NCBI GenBank assembly: GCA_910575165.1 | Contig: CAJTDS010000005.1 | Location: 62,001-126,000, forward strand | Origin: Eggerthellaceae bacterium | GTDB taxonomy: Bacteria > Actinomycetota > Coriobacteriia > Coriobacteriales > Eggerthellaceae | DNA: 64,000 nt | Direction: 5' to 3' | In this document: positions 8,562-16,080 of the stretch, in pieces | How positions within the stretch are numbered: the stretch's first letter is position 1 | How the letters are laid out: every line of letters begins with the position of its first letter | The notes under the pieces: model-generated | Database searches by the model: none | What the model saw: only the letters and a program-made list of their open reading frames with translations | What the model was told of the DNA's origin: nothing | Translations under genes and position numbers: made by a program

Positions 8562-10205
8562 CTAAGCTTTCGGTGCGGCGTCTCTGGCCAGCGACAGCAG
8601 TTCGCTTTCGGAGTGGACGCCGGTTTTTGCGTAGATGCGCTGGATGTGGGTGCGCGTGGTGTTGATGGAGATGACCAGCTCCTCGGCGATAGTGGAGGGG
8701 CGCTGCCCTTGGAGCACGCGGAACAGGATTTCCTCCTCCCGCTTCGTCAGCTTGTGGTCGCCGGCGATCTCGCGGCATCGGCGGCGCAGGCGGTCGTCGA
8801 AATGCCCCTTGGGCGACGTCTTCTCCTCCAAGCCCCAGTAGGTTCGCATGCCGGTCATGATAGGTATTTCGAACATGGCGATCACCAGAAGCAGGAAGGC
8901 CCCTGAGGCCACTATGGTGAACGCCGTGCTGTCGAAGGGCATCGCGCCGTGCAGCAGCAGCGGGCCGAGCAGCCCCACGACCTGGCCGGCGTAGTAGACG
9001 AACAGGCAAAGTGCGCAGATGACGAAGGGCGAGAGCCCGGTATGGCGCGCTACGAGGGCGAAGGCGGCGAACAGGGACAGGGTGTAGAGCGCAAGCCCTA
9101 CCTGCGAGAGGATCTCGGGCACCGTGTAGGCGTCAGTCATGATGAGCGGCATGAGAAAGAGCCCCATCATGATTACGGGAAACGTGGCCTTCGTGGTGAA
9201 GTGCCAGATACGCACCAAGGAAGCGGTTCCCTTCGAGGGGCGAAACGCCACGGCGAACCACAGGCAGGCGATGGCCGTACCCGCCAGATGGCAGAGCGTT
9301 CGCAGCTCGGGCGTGTGCCCAGATCCGGTGGGGAAGGTGTGGATGATTCCGAACACCGCACCGAACAGGGCAACGTGCAGCAAGGGGGTCCACAGGCCGT
9401 CGCCGAGAAGCCATGCCCTGCGGCCCTCTTCGCTGCGTCGCTCCCGGTTGGCGGCAACGTTTGACGAGGCGACGTTGCGCAGCCAGAGAAAGCTCAAGGC
9501 GCAGGCGGCAACGGTGACGGCCACCGATGCTGCGAGCGCGCCAACGCCGAAGCCCGACGGAAGCGTGGCCAGGAACAGGGCGGATTTGACAGCGGCTGAG
9601 CCGAGCGTCGCGGCGGCCAAGCAGGGCAGCAGCCTTTCCCGAGCCAAGGAGAAGAGCAGCCCCAAAAGCGTTACGAGCAAGAAGGGCGCTACGACGCAGA
9701 ACAGGAACTGGAAGGCGAAGATGCCGACCATGATGCCCCGGAAGAGGCAAAGGTAGTATCCGATGCTCGTTGCGGCAAGGACCGGGACGACGGCCGTCGC
9801 GAAGGGCGCCCCTTCCGCGCGCCGCCGTGAGAATCGCCAAGCGGCCAGAAACCCGATGCAGGTTCCCGCAGTGTCGGTGATGCAGGACAGGTCGCGCATG
9901 GTGAAGCCCGCCGTAAAGCTTGCGGGGTCAGCCTGCGCAAGCAGCGGAAAAGGCGGAACCGACAGGGCGCTCACGTCGTGGAACGACGACCACCAGCCCC
10001 AGCAGAGCGCGAAGAGTCCTGCGAGCAAGGCGACGCGGCCGGTGCCGGAAGGCCCTGCGGGGGCGGCTGCGTCGGCTCTGCTCTCCACGACGGTTGCAGC
10101 CGCTCCTTCGGCGCCCTGAGTCCCGAGGCGCTTTCCCCCTTGCCGTCCGGACACGACTCGCTTCCCCCTCATGAGCCTGCAACCCCCCATCCAGCTATCG
10201 TTCAT
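8562..10205 (-). CDS. Membrane-embedded LuxR-type regulator
   Basis: Up to 547 residues: an N-terminal half of many hydrophobic helices (about 12, residues 40-440) and a C-terminal LuxR/GerE helix-turn-helix in the last 70 residues (L-T-K-R-E-E-E-I-L, then T-R-T-H-I-Q-R-I-Y-A-K). This architecture is common in Eggerthellaceae and suggests direct sensing of a small molecule at the membrane. Start choice is uncertain: codons at 10205, 10190 and 10172 are possible, and the last has the best purine run upstream. The gene is divergent from cassette B (10466), which is the likely target, and its 3' end faces cassette A. Confidence 0.85.
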   Translation of the reverse strand: MNDSWMGGCRLMRGKRVVSGRQGGKRLGTQGAEGAAATVVESRADAAAPAGPSGTGRVALLAGLFALCWGWWSSFHDVSALSVPPFPLLAQADPASFTAGFTMRDLSCITDTAGTCIGFLAAWRFSRRRAEGAPFATAVVPVLAATSIGYYLCLFRGIMVGIFAFQFLFCVVAPFLLVTLLGLLFSLARERLLPCLAAATLGSAAVKSALFLATLPSGFGVGALAASVAVTVAACALSFLWLRNVASSNVAANRERRSEEGRRAWLLGDGLWTPLLHVALFGAVFGIIHTFPTGSGHTPELRTLCHLAGTAIACLWFAVAFRPSKGTASLVRIWHFTTKATFPVIMMGLFLMPLIMTDAYTVPEILSQVGLALYTLSLFAAFALVARHTGLSPFVICALCLFVYYAGQVVGLLGPLLLHGAMPFDSTAFTIVASGAFLLLVIAMFEIPIMTGMRTYWGLEEKTSPKGHFDDRLRRRCREIAGDHKLTKREEEILFRVLQGQRPSTIAEELVISINTTRTHIQRIYAKTGVHSESELLSLARDAAPKA

Positions 10206-10465
10206 AGCGCGGACAAAGAAACACCTTATCAGCCACCGTTTCAGTCGCCGTCATTATATTTTCAGTATCTTGCTCGGTTCGGTCCCGATAACGAAATACA
10301 GAAATATTGGTGTTTGAGCGGCTTCCCCTGCGCCGTAGCTTTCTTTGCGCAAGGAACCGCGGCTGCCGGTCGCCCCGTGTGCTCGCAGGGGGCTGGCGAC
10401 AAGGCGGCGGTTTGCAAGGAAGAGGAGGGCGGCGACAAAGGCCGTCCCGGAGAGAAGGAGGAAGG

Positions 10466-12127
10466 ATGAGGCAAGGTACCACCTGCGCTTCCGCCAAAGC
10501 CTCGTGGCGCAAGGCGTTCGCAACCTTGGCGGCCGTCGCCTTGGTGGCAGGCGTGATGGGCGTTGCGGTTGTAGGCTGCGCGCCCCAGGGAGGCACCGGC
10601 AAGGCGGACGCGCCGAAGCAAAGCGCCGAGCAGCCCGCATCGGGCCAGGCGGCCAATCCTGCGACGGATGCATCGGGCGAATCGGAGACGAAGGCGGCCG
10701 TGGATACCCCCGGTTCCACCCAGGCGGTAACCATGAAGGACTACCGCAACATGAGCTCGGGGCTGTTCCCAGACACGAAGGACAACACCGAATGGCTCAA
10801 CACCGGCAACCGTGGCTGCAACGCCTGCCATGACGATCTCTACGACGTCATGATGATGCAGGAGCCCAAGCACATCGTTTCGAAGTTCGGCTTCGGCAAG
10901 AAGCTTGCCGTCAACGACTGCCTGCCCTGCCATGACAGCCACACGTCGCGCTGCGCCCCCTACTTCGGAGACATCATGCATGCCAAGCACTACGGAAGCA
11001 CCATGTTCACCGAAGGCGGCGGCAACTGCTGGAGCTGCCATGCCATGAACTCCGCCGGCGCGCTGGGCGAGTATCAGTTCATGCTGTTCGACCACCTGAT
11101 GTACATGGACGACCTGGGCGGCTTCATCGACGGCTCCACCGATCCGAACCAGTGGTGGCTGAAGAGCCGCGGTTACGAGAGCGGGTACCGCACGGGCATC
11201 ACCACGGAAGGTGCGCCCACGCTCGACGTGGCCATCGACCAGCCCGTCACCGAAGAGGACGACATGTTCATCATCGAGAACTACGGCACCACCGAGGTCG
11301 ACATCGACAAGTGGACGCTGGACTTCACCGAGGGCGTGAACAACCCCCGCAGCTTTACGCTGGACGAGCTGAAGGCCATGCCCCAGACCGAGATCACCGC
11401 TACCCAGGCGTGCTTCACCAACGGCGTGAACGGCGTTTTGGCCTGCAACATCCCCATCAAGGGTGTGAAGCTGTCCTACCTGATCGAGCAGTGCGGCGGC
11501 CTGGTGGACGGCGTGAACTCCATCCATACCGACTCCGGCGACTGGGAGCCTTGGTTCCAGGATCACTCCTGGGAGGTTATCGAAGCGGTCGACCCCATCG
11601 TCGCGCTCGAGTACTTCGGCCATCCGCTCGACGCCCATCAGGGCTACCCGGCCACGATGGTCTACCCCGGCCTGTCCGGCGGCCCTTGGCAGAAGTACCT
11701 GACCACTGTCTCCTTCAAGACCGTGGAGGTGCCCAACGAGGCCCAGCGTAACTTCCCCAAGCTGTTCGGCAATCCCGAAGGCCCCACCCGCGCCGATGGC
11801 TCCACGCTGATCTTCCCCGTGAACAGCGCCTTCTTCGACAACGACGGCATCGAGGCCAAGGTAGGCCAGGAGCTTACCCTCAGCGGCTACTCGTGGTCCT
11901 GGGCCCAGTACGCCGGTACGCTGACCACCATCGAGTTCAGTGACGACTACGGCCGTAACTGGACCGAAGTCGAGGTGCCCGCAAGCTTCGACCCCAACCA
12001 GTGGGTGCGTTGGGACCTGAAGTGGACCCCTTCCGAGCCCGGCACCCATATCCTGCACGTGAAGGGCATTTCCGACATGTACGAGCAGTCCGTGCCCTCC
12101 AGCATCATCATCGAAGTCGCGGAATAG
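10466..12127 (+). CDS. Tri-heme cytochrome c / sulfite-oxidase-fold lipoprotein (cassette B)
   Basis: 553 residues, paralogue of the genes at 6230 and 50911. Lipobox V-V-G-C (Cys38). Heme motifs begin at C118, C152 and C188, with conserved extra histidines at 136, 172 and 175. The sulfite-oxidase-like domain has Cys316-F-T-N-G, and a C-terminal Ig-like domain ends in S-I-I-I-E-V. The start is fixed by AAGGAGGAAGG. It has no twin-arginine signal, which is odd if the protein really carries a molybdopterin cofactor, because such enzymes are normally folded in the cytosol and exported by Tat. The small partner starts 13 bases downstream. A divergent LuxR gene lies upstream. Confidence 0.8.
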   Translation: MRQGTTCASAKASWRKAFATLAAVALVAGVMGVAVVGCAPQGGTGKADAPKQSAEQPASGQAANPATDASGESETKAAVDTPGSTQAVTMKDYRNMSSGLFPDTKDNTEWLNTGNRGCNACHDDLYDVMMMQEPKHIVSKFGFGKKLAVNDCLPCHDSHTSRCAPYFGDIMHAKHYGSTMFTEGGGNCWSCHAMNSAGALGEYQFMLFDHLMYMDDLGGFIDGSTDPNQWWLKSRGYESGYRTGITTEGAPTLDVAIDQPVTEEDDMFIIENYGTTEVDIDKWTLDFTEGVNNPRSFTLDELKAMPQTEITATQACFTNGVNGVLACNIPIKGVKLSYLIEQCGGLVDGVNSIHTDSGDWEPWFQDHSWEVIEAVDPIVALEYFGHPLDAHQGYPATMVYPGLSGGPWQKYLTTVSFKTVEVPNEAQRNFPKLFGNPEGPTRADGSTLIFPVNSAFFDNDGIEAKVGQELTLSGYSWSWAQYAGTLTTIEFSDDYGRNWTEVEVPASFDPNQWVRWDLKWTPSEPGTHILHVKGISDMYEQSVPSSIIIEVAE

Positions 12128-12140
12128 AGAGGACAGACCT

Positions 12141-12638
12141 GTGGAAACGAAAGTCAGCAAAGCCCAAGCCGCCGGCGCTATCCTGGGGTCCGTCGCCCTG
12201 GCCAGCTCGGGCCTGGTGATCGCGGCTCCCATGGTGGCTGCAACCGGATCGTTCGTCGCGGAGGCCGCCGCTGCGGAGGTGAGCCAGGACGCTGCGGCAG
12301 CGGGGATCGCCCAGGCGGCCCGTGCCGAGGGAAGTTTCACCTACAGCCAGGAGGCGGTAACCCCCGTCGCCGACATCAGGGGCGTGTTCTGCAAGGCCGC
12401 AAGCGCCCTGTGCGCGTCGCTGCCGGACTACGGCGTTCAGAACGCCCAGGCTATCGCGGTGAGCAACGGGGGCCAGACCATGCAGCTGGCCATTGCCGAC
12501 GGCCAGCAGGACGAGGGCTACGGCTCCTACACCATGGCCTGCTCCTGCGCCACGAACGCCCCTGGCGGCGGTGCAGTGGCCAACGCGGACGTCGCCGGCA
12601 TCAAACTGGCCTCCATCCTGGCCATGAGCATCTTCTAA
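12141..12638 (+). CDS. Small secreted cysteine-motif protein (cassette B partner)
   Basis: 165 residues with a GTG start preceded by GAGAGGACAG. An exported N-terminus is followed by an Ala-rich linker. The conserved core is G-S-F-T-Y-S-Q-E-A-V-T, V-F-C-K-A-A-S-A-L-C, L-P-D-Y, and M-A-C-S-C-A-T-N-A-P-G-G-G-A-V-A-N-A-D-V. It carries one extra cysteine (in V-F-C-K) not present in the other two copies. Function unknown; the consistent pairing with a tri-heme lipoprotein argues for a shared complex outside the membrane. Confidence 0.85.
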   Translation: METKVSKAQAAGAILGSVALASSGLVIAAPMVAATGSFVAEAAAAEVSQDAAAAGIAQAARAEGSFTYSQEAVTPVADIRGVFCKAASALCASLPDYGVQNAQAIAVSNGGQTMQLAIADGQQDEGYGSYTMACSCATNAPGGGAVANADVAGIKLASILAMSIF

Positions 12639-12671
12639 AGGGCGACCGTAAGACCGCCTGAACGATGGCGG

Positions 12672-12714
12672 GCCGGTCCGGGGGCTTAGGGCTTTCGGAC
12701 CGGCTTTCTGTTTT
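12672..12714 (+). terminator. Intrinsic terminator of cassette B
   Basis: Nine-bp perfect stem (12672-12680 with 12696-12704) followed by TTTCTGTTTT. Confidence 0.75.
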
Positions 12715-12752
12715 CGGGGGTCGACCTTGCCATGACGAAAGCCTTACGTGCA

Positions 12753-12800
12753 AAAATGATAGATACGTCTACTAAAAATGAAAGACGCATCTATCATTTT
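12753..12800 (-). repeat. AT-rich inverted repeat, probable terminator of the DUF1648 gene
   Basis: Eighteen-base arms 12753-12770 and 12783-12800 pair with one mismatch. On the minus strand the second arm runs into a five-T stretch, so it can act as a terminator just past the stop of the convergent gene. Its AT-rich character stands out against its surroundings; a protein-binding palindrome is the alternative. Confidence 0.6.
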
Positions 12801-12823
12801 CATCAGAGAACTGAGCCGCCCCC

Positions 12824-13963
12824 TTACCCCACCATCAGGATGCTGCCGATGCAGAAGGCGGCGGTGACCAGCACCAGCATGCCTACGATGACCCAGGCCC
12901 CGGGGCGCCCCCAGTTCATGGTCCAGCCGATGCCGAAGCGCTCCGGCAGGAAAAGGCTGGGGTCGTTGCGGTTCACGTAGAAGACGCCGGCCTTCCAGTG
13001 CTCGTCGTCGTCCGAGGCCAGGGGCGCATTGCGCTGGACCCGGGCGATGAGCCGCGCGCCGTTCTGCCCGTAGACCACGCCCACGGCTATGGAGGCGACC
13101 ACGGCTATGAGCGCGACGGCCATGATAGGGATGACCAGCTGCTGCAACGTGAACGTGCCGGCGAAGGAAAGCTCCATGAACGGCCCCAGCAGTCCCACCA
13201 TCACGCCCAAGGCCACCATCAGGATGCTTTGGGCTCGGGCGAACATGCCGTAGGCCCAGGCAGTGGCCACAGGGGCGGCCGGGTCGCTGGCCTTCTTCGA
13301 ATGGACGATGCCCCAATGGGACACGGCCATCACTGCACCTACGAACAGCACGAACAGCACGGGGAAGGCCGCCGTTGCCCACGATTTGTCGGCCCAGGTG
13401 CTCACCTGCCCGTTGAAGTCGTACTGCATGGGGATGCGATCGGGCATGGAGGGGTAGCAGATGACGGCTGCGACGGCGGTGATGCCGGCGATGGCCAGAA
13501 ACAGCAGATCCCACTTCATCGAAATCGCGTGGGGCATAGGCTCGTCGCCCACCAGCGCCACGTGCTCCTGCTCGGTCGCGGTCCATCCCATCTGTTGCTT
13601 GTAGGCGCGTACCTTTGCGCGGAAATACAGCATGAGCCCAAAGGACGCGACGCACAGCGCCATCAGCCCCACGGTGAAAACGGCGATGTAGCCGCCGATG
13701 CCGAAGGCCAGGTAGGTCGCCGTGGAGGCGGCCAGCGCCACAACGGCAAGGGCGACCGTCCACAGCAGGTAGCGGCGTTTGAGTCCCTTGAGGTACGGGT
13801 CGCTCGAGGCTGCATCGGGCACGGTGACGGCGAAGCACTCCCGCTTCGGCATGAGGTAGGGGGTGAGTGCCACCAGCAAGCCGGTCACCGCCGTGGCAAG
13901 GGCGAACACCCAGAAGAACGCGCCGGCGGGTTCGGAGGGGGAGAAGGTTATAGCGTCGATCAT
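12824..13963 (-). CDS. DUF1648-domain integral membrane protein
   Basis: 379 residues with about nine hydrophobic helices. The segment at residues 173-190 (M-P-D-R-I-P-M-Q-Y-D-F-N-G) is the signature of DUF1648, a domain also found in SdpI-type immunity proteins. It forms a pair with the GntR regulator at 13999-14400, 35 bases upstream in the same direction, a common arrangement in Firmicutes and Actinobacteria for membrane proteins responding to envelope-active compounds. The precise role is unknown. The last codons have a partial duplicate at 8520-8548. Confidence 0.75.
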   Translation of the reverse strand: MIDAITFSPSEPAGAFFWVFALATAVTGLLVALTPYLMPKRECFAVTVPDAASSDPYLKGLKRRYLLWTVALAVVALAASTATYLAFGIGGYIAVFTVGLMALCVASFGLMLYFRAKVRAYKQQMGWTATEQEHVALVGDEPMPHAISMKWDLLFLAIAGITAVAAVICYPSMPDRIPMQYDFNGQVSTWADKSWATAAFPVLFVLFVGAVMAVSHWGIVHSKKASDPAAPVATAWAYGMFARAQSILMVALGVMVGLLGPFMELSFAGTFTLQQLVIPIMAVALIAVVASIAVGVVYGQNGARLIARVQRNAPLASDDDEHWKAGVFYVNRNDPSLFLPERFGIGWTMNWGRPGAWVIVGMLVLVTAAFCIGSILMVG

Positions 13964-13998
13964 GGGATGCTCCTAATCTAGGATGTCCGGCGAGGCGC

Positions 13999-14400
13999 CT
14001 AGCCTCGGTCGCTTGCGGAGAATGCCTTTTCGGCCTGGGTGGCGGCGCGCTCTGCGAACGCATCTAGGCTGCCGCCGCGGGCGCGGAAGGCCAGGGCCAG
14101 GTCGAAGAGCGACTCGTCCATGCGCTCGTCTTCCAGGCGCGAGCGGGTGGAGGCTTGCTCGCCGGGGGTCGACACGACGGCACCGGAGCGTCCGCGCATA
14201 GCCACGTACCCTTCGTCGCGCAGCACCGCGTAGGCCTTGTTCACCGTGTGCAGGTTGATGCCCAGGTCTGTGGCGAGCGAGCGCACGGAGGGCAGCTTCT
14301 CGCCGGGAAGCAGTTCTCCAACGGCTATGCCTTCGACGATCTGATCGCGAAGCTGCTGGTATAATGGCTTCTCGGAGGTGCTGCTCACTCGAAGTAGCAT
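13999..14400 (-). CDS. GntR-family regulator, short (YtrA-like)
   Basis: 133 residues: winged helix-turn-helix at 1-75 (P-L-Y-Q-Q-L-R-D-Q-I, then L-P-S-V-R-S-L-A, then N-L-H-T-V-N-K-A-Y) with only a short C-terminal segment instead of a large ligand domain, as in the YtrA group. The ribosome site AAGGAGG fixes the start. It is the first gene of an operon with the DUF1648 protein. A 10-bp-arm palindrome at 14436-14462 just upstream is the obvious operator for autoregulation. Confidence 0.9.
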   Translation of the reverse strand: MLLRVSSTSEKPLYQQLRDQIVEGIAVGELLPGEKLPSVRSLATDLGINLHTVNKAYAVLRDEGYVAMRGRSGAVVSTPGEQASTRSRLEDERMDESLFDLALAFRARGGSLDAFAERAATQAEKAFSASDRG

Positions 14401-14435
14401 TAGGGAGCCTCCTTAACATCTGCAAGCAATGTTCT

Positions 14436-14462
14436 ATTTGTTATATTAAGAGTATAACAAAT
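14436..14462. promoter_or_regulatory. Palindromic operator in the GntR / LuxR divergent promoter
   Basis: Perfect 10-bp arms (14436-14445 and 14453-14462) around a 7-base loop, made of AT-rich sequence that also contains -10-like hexamers (TATATT, TATACT on the other strand). It sits between a GntR gene and a divergent LuxR gene whose start is only 18 bases away. Confidence 0.6.
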
Positions 14463-14479
14463 TAGATAGGATGTAAAGA

Positions 14480-15940
14480 GTGCTCGAGGGGAAGATCGCG
14501 GAGATACGCAAGGCGTTCGCGCCGTCGGCGGCGCTAGTGCTGGCGGTGTACAGCCTGTATCGGGTCATCAGCTTTTCCAGCTACACCACCAACTTCGCCA
14601 CATTCGCCGAGCCGCTCGGCTACGTGTCGAACGGCCAGTTTATGATAGGGGCTGGCGTCGGCAATGTGGGCGCGTGCCTGGTGGTTCTGGTGCTGTACGC
14701 AAGGCGCTGGCTCAAGCCTTTCGGTACCAACGCCACTGCTGCCTTGGCGGTTACCGCTGTCGTGTACGTGGTGAACGCCCTGTTTCCGGAGAAGCTCTTC
14801 GACGTGCTGTCCGCGGGTGGCCTGGGCGTTATCTGGGGCGTCGTTGTGACCGTGCTGAGCCTCTCCTGCGCCGAGCTGCTGGTTCCGGGGAAATCGCCGG
14901 TCGCCCCTATCGTGCAGCTTGCCGTTTCGGCGTTTCTCATGCCGTTCATCATCACGGGCTTCGACCTGTTCCCGCGGCCGTGGGGATCGCTCGTCTATGC
15001 AGGCGCATGTGTGCTCGTCGCGGTGCTGATCGCCTGGGGTCGGCGCATCCAAAAGCCCGGCCCGTGCCCGCAGCGCCCCCTCGCCACGCTGCGGAAGACC
15101 CTGCGGGAGTCGGCCATCCCCATTCTTGCAGCCTCTTCCTTCGAGCTAGTGGTGGGGCTGGTGAACACCTATGCCAGCTTGAACAGGGATTCCTTCGTCA
15201 TCGCCGACAACGCGCCGGTGTGGGGGCCTGCCATCTGCTCGGCGCTGGTCATCCTGTTCGTGTTCTTCACCAGCCGAGCGCCGCGTCAGGGCATCGTGTA
15301 CAACGTGGTGTTTCCCGGCGTCATCGCAGTGTTCCTGCTGCTGCCCTTCTTCGGCGACCGCTTGTCCGCGGCGCTTTCCACGGTGATCTACTCGGCGTAC
15401 TCCTTCACCATGATGCTCTCACTGTACTGCGTCGTCATCGCATGCCGCCGCAGCAACGACAGTTGTTACGGCATTATGGCTATCTACGGTATGAGCCGGC
15501 GGCTGTTCTTGATGGCAGGGTTGGCGCTGGGCTGGTACTTCGGCAACCTTACCGAGGGCGGTACCTTCGTGCGCGTCACCATCGTGTGCGTGGTGAGCGT
15601 CTACATCTTGGGCATGGTGGTAGGTCTGCGCAGCATCGTGGCCTCCCGGCGTCGCCAGCCGCAGCCGGAGCCCGTGGTGGTGGTCGAGCGCGTGACCGAG
15701 CGCGTGACCGAAACCTTCGAGCAGTCCATGGAGCGGCGCGTGGACGAGCTGACCGAGCGCTACCAGCTGTCTCCGCGCGAGCGCGACGTGCTGGTGGGGC
15801 TTGCCCAGGGGCACACGGCCGCAGCCATAGCCGAGAGCCTGCATCTGTCTACCTCGACAGCCCAAGGCTACATCAAAAGCCTTTACGTGAAGCTAGGGGT
15901 GAACAAGAAACAGCAGGTCATAGACTTGTTTAAAAGTTAA
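14480..15940 (+). CDS. Membrane-embedded LuxR-type regulator
   Basis: 486 residues, GTG start with a weak purine stretch upstream. The N-terminal 390 residues are about 12 hydrophobic helices. After a charged linker rich in V-T-E-R comes a LuxR/GerE helix-turn-helix (L-S-P-R-E-R-D-V-L-V-G-L-A-Q-G, then S-T-A-Q-G-Y-I-K-S-L-Y). It lies 140 bases upstream of the flavoprotein reductase at 16081 on the same strand, so it probably controls that gene. Its promoter overlaps the palindrome at 14436-14462, which may tie it to the GntR protein. Confidence 0.85.
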   Translation: MLEGKIAEIRKAFAPSAALVLAVYSLYRVISFSSYTTNFATFAEPLGYVSNGQFMIGAGVGNVGACLVVLVLYARRWLKPFGTNATAALAVTAVVYVVNALFPEKLFDVLSAGGLGVIWGVVVTVLSLSCAELLVPGKSPVAPIVQLAVSAFLMPFIITGFDLFPRPWGSLVYAGACVLVAVLIAWGRRIQKPGPCPQRPLATLRKTLRESAIPILAASSFELVVGLVNTYASLNRDSFVIADNAPVWGPAICSALVILFVFFTSRAPRQGIVYNVVFPGVIAVFLLLPFFGDRLSAALSTVIYSAYSFTMMLSLYCVVIACRRSNDSCYGIMAIYGMSRRLFLMAGLALGWYFGNLTEGGTFVRVTIVCVVSVYILGMVVGLRSIVASRRRQPQPEPVVVVERVTERVTETFEQSMERRVDELTERYQLSPRERDVLVGLAQGHTAAAIAESLHLSTSTAQGYIKSLYVKLGVNKKQQVIDLFKS

Positions 15941-16080
15941 CCATTTTTTGGGGGAGTCAAAAACCCTCCGCTTTCGTAGGATTTTCCGTGCAATTCCGCC
16001 CGGCGCCAGGACGGCGCAAACGGCCTTTGAAGGGAAGGATCGGTTCGGGCGGCACGACGTCTATGAATGGAGGGTTCATA

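Noticed and set aside
6230-12638. A Sox-type sulfur oxidation system (SoxCD plus SoxYZ)
   Set aside because: The Mo-plus-cytochrome theme is reminiscent, but the small proteins lack the C-terminal GGCG carrier motif and no SoxAX, SoxB or SoxYZ genes are present.
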